The notes beneath the pieces were generated by a model. It was not told where the DNA came from and made no database searches. It saw only the letters and a program-made list of their open reading frames with translations. 14,564 nt of DNA from Candidatus Dormiibacterota bacterium (lineage in GTDB: Bacteria; Chloroflexota; Dormibacteria; Dormibacterales; Dormibacteraceae), in the NCBI GenBank assembly GCA_003151665.1, contig PLYD01000232.1, positions 21,587 through 36,150 of the forward strand, read 5' to 3'. A program made the translations under genes and the position numbers. Position 1 is the stretch's first letter. Each line of letters opens with the position of its first letter. This document shows, in pieces, positions 13,683 through 14,564 of this stretch.

Positions 13683-14420
13683 TTAGGGCCCGCCTCGCAC
13701 GTAGATGTTCTGTCCGGAAACGAAGCTGGACTCATCGCTGCACAAGAAAGCGATCACGTTTGCGATGTCCTGCGGCTGACCCACCCGACGCAGCGGGATC
13801 TGGGAAGCCGCGCCCAACTTGAATGCCTCGTAGTCGATGCCCATGCGCTCAGCGGTCGCTCGCGTCATCCGCGTCTCGACAAATCCAGGCGCGACCGTGT
13901 TGACGTTGACGTTGTATTGGCCGAGCTCGATGGCCAGAGTTCGCGCCATGCCCTGAAGGCCCGCCTTGGCTGCCGAGTAGTTGGCCTGGCCCCGATTGCC
14001 GAGCGCCGAGGTCGAGGACAGAAACACCATCTTCCCGTACTTGTTATCGACCATGTGCTTCTGGGCTGCTCGCGCGCACAGAAACGTGCCCTTGAGGTGC
14101 GTGTCGATGACGGCGTCCCAATCCTCGTCGGTCATCTTGAAAAGCAGGTTGTCGCGGATGATTCCGGCGCAGGTTACGAGCACGTCGAGCCGCCCGAGCT
14201 CCTTGACGGTCCGCTCGACCATGCTCTCGACCTGTGCTCGATTGCTCACGTCGCAGGCGATGGCCAGCCCACCCAACGGGCCCGCAACCTCCTTTGCCGG
14301 GCCCTCGTCGAGGTCTGACACCGCGACCTTGGCTCCTTCCTTGGCGAAAAGCTCCGCGGTCGCCGCACCGATTCCGCGCCCTGCGCCAGTGACGAGCGCG
14401 ACCTTGCCCTCAAATCTCAT
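13683..14420 (-). CDS. SDR-family oxidoreductase (FabG / 3-hydroxyacyl-CoA dehydrogenase-like)
   Basis: This 245-residue classical SDR has TGAGRGIG at 11-18 and an acidic D36 after the second strand, which favours NAD(H). Further motifs are D57-V, T-C-A-G at 83-86, catalytic S136, Y148-S-A-A-K152 and a C-terminal S-G-Q-N-I-Y-V. The tetrad Asn (usually V-N-L-x-G) is His108 in T-H-L-K-G. The G-N-x-G-Q-A-N-Y context and that His occur in peroxisomal multifunctional-enzyme-type (3R)-hydroxyacyl-CoA dehydrogenases, so an acyl-CoA substrate is plausible though unproven. The ATG at 14420 overlaps the stop codon of the upstream gamma-glutamyltransferase gene (ATGA), so translation is probably coupled. 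Confidence 0.9.
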   Translation of the reverse strand: MRFEGKVALVTGAGRGIGAATAELFAKEGAKVAVSDLDEGPAKEVAGPLGGLAIACDVSNRAQVESMVERTVKELGRLDVLVTCAGIIRDNLLFKMTDEDWDAVIDTHLKGTFLCARAAQKHMVDNKYGKMVFLSSTSALGNRGQANYSAAKAGLQGMARTLAIELGQYNVNVNTVAPGFVETRMTRATAERMGIDYEAFKLGAASQIPLRRVGQPQDIANVIAFLCSDESSFVSGQNIYVRGGP

Positions 14421-14564
14421 ACGGTCTCGGTCTCCAGTGCGGTGCCACCGTCCTTGCGTGGATCGGAAGCGCCACGAAAATGGCCATCGCCGTCTGCAGC
14501 GATCACCTGCGGACGCGCGAAGTATGAGTCGTAATTCAAAGTGCGCCGATTGACCTTGTAGCCC
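14417..14564 (-). CDS. Gamma-glutamyltransferase, C-terminal end (partial)
   Basis: The minus-strand frame from 14563 to the TGA at 14419-14417 encodes the last 48 residues of a longer protein that continues off the right edge. It contains P-Q-V-I-A-A-D-G-D-G and then G-A-S-D-P-R-K-D-G. This matches the C-terminal strand and the conserved S-D-P-R-x-D-G ending of gamma-glutamyltranspeptidases. Those enzymes are N-terminal nucleophile hydrolases that cleave or transfer gamma-glutamyl groups, for example from glutathione. The catalytic Thr lies outside the window. Its stop overlaps the SDR start by 4 bp. Confidence 0.82.
   Translation of the reverse strand, partial: GYKVNRRTLNYDSYFARPQVIAADGDGHFRGASDPRKDGGTALETETV

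Noticed and set aside
1..14564. Mobile elements, CRISPR arrays or defence islands
   Set aside because: No transposase, integrase, Cas-like protein or spaced direct repeat was seen, and tRNA-Tyr shows no adjacent integrase or duplicated 3' end.

Overview
This is a GC-rich bacterial chromosomal window, densely packed with genes on both strands. It looks like a free-living, probably soil-type, high-GC lineage such as Chloroflexota, Candidatus Dormibacterota or Actinomycetota. That placement is inferred only from base composition, frequent GTG starts, apparent leaderless promoters and the metabolic and cell-wall gene mix; no phylogenetic marker was tested. I see no insertion sequence, phage gene, integrase or CRISPR array.

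Layout. At 1-2601 (+) lies the 3' part of a long sensor-enzyme gene: GAF domains fused to a glucose-6-phosphate-dehydrogenase-like oxidoreductase. It is followed by a single-domain cyclic-nucleotide-binding protein (2647-3042). A two-gene minus-strand unit (4815 to 3129) encodes a zinc alcohol/polyol dehydrogenase and an overlapping SDR. Divergent from it is a class I PPK2 polyphosphate kinase (4915-5754), which converges on a TIM-barrel glycoside hydrolase-like gene (6894 to 5761). A SAM methyltransferase (6921-7586) starts 26 bp from the hydrolase start. Next come a glutamate-racemase homologue lacking both catalytic cysteines (7716-8507), an SDR (8530-9300) and an unrecognised small protein (9388-9846), all on +.

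A class II tRNA-Tyr(GTA) with encoded CCA lies on the minus strand (10059 to 9977). An MFS transporter (10142-11443) overlaps tail-to-tail with a secreted or anchored LysM-LysM-CHAP wall hydrolase (12399 to 11440). The 349-base region upstream of the hydrolase holds a recognisable promoter embedded in inverted repeats and a cluster of unassigned hairpins. A nitronate monooxygenase-family gene (12749-13681) converges on an SDR (14420 to 13683). That SDR is translationally coupled to the 3' end of a gamma-glutamyltransferase gene running off the right edge.

How the genes fit together. There is no single pathway. Recurrent themes are NAD(P)-dependent redox enzymes (three SDRs, one MDR, the GAF-G6PDH fusion), phosphate and nucleotide energetics (PPK2) and cell wall (CHAP hydrolase, MurI-like protein). 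The most noteworthy observations are the GAF-G6PDH fusion beside a cyclic-nucleotide-binding protein, the double Cys-to-Ser MurI homologue, and several start codons sitting 5-10 nt after a -10-like hexamer with no Shine-Dalgarno.
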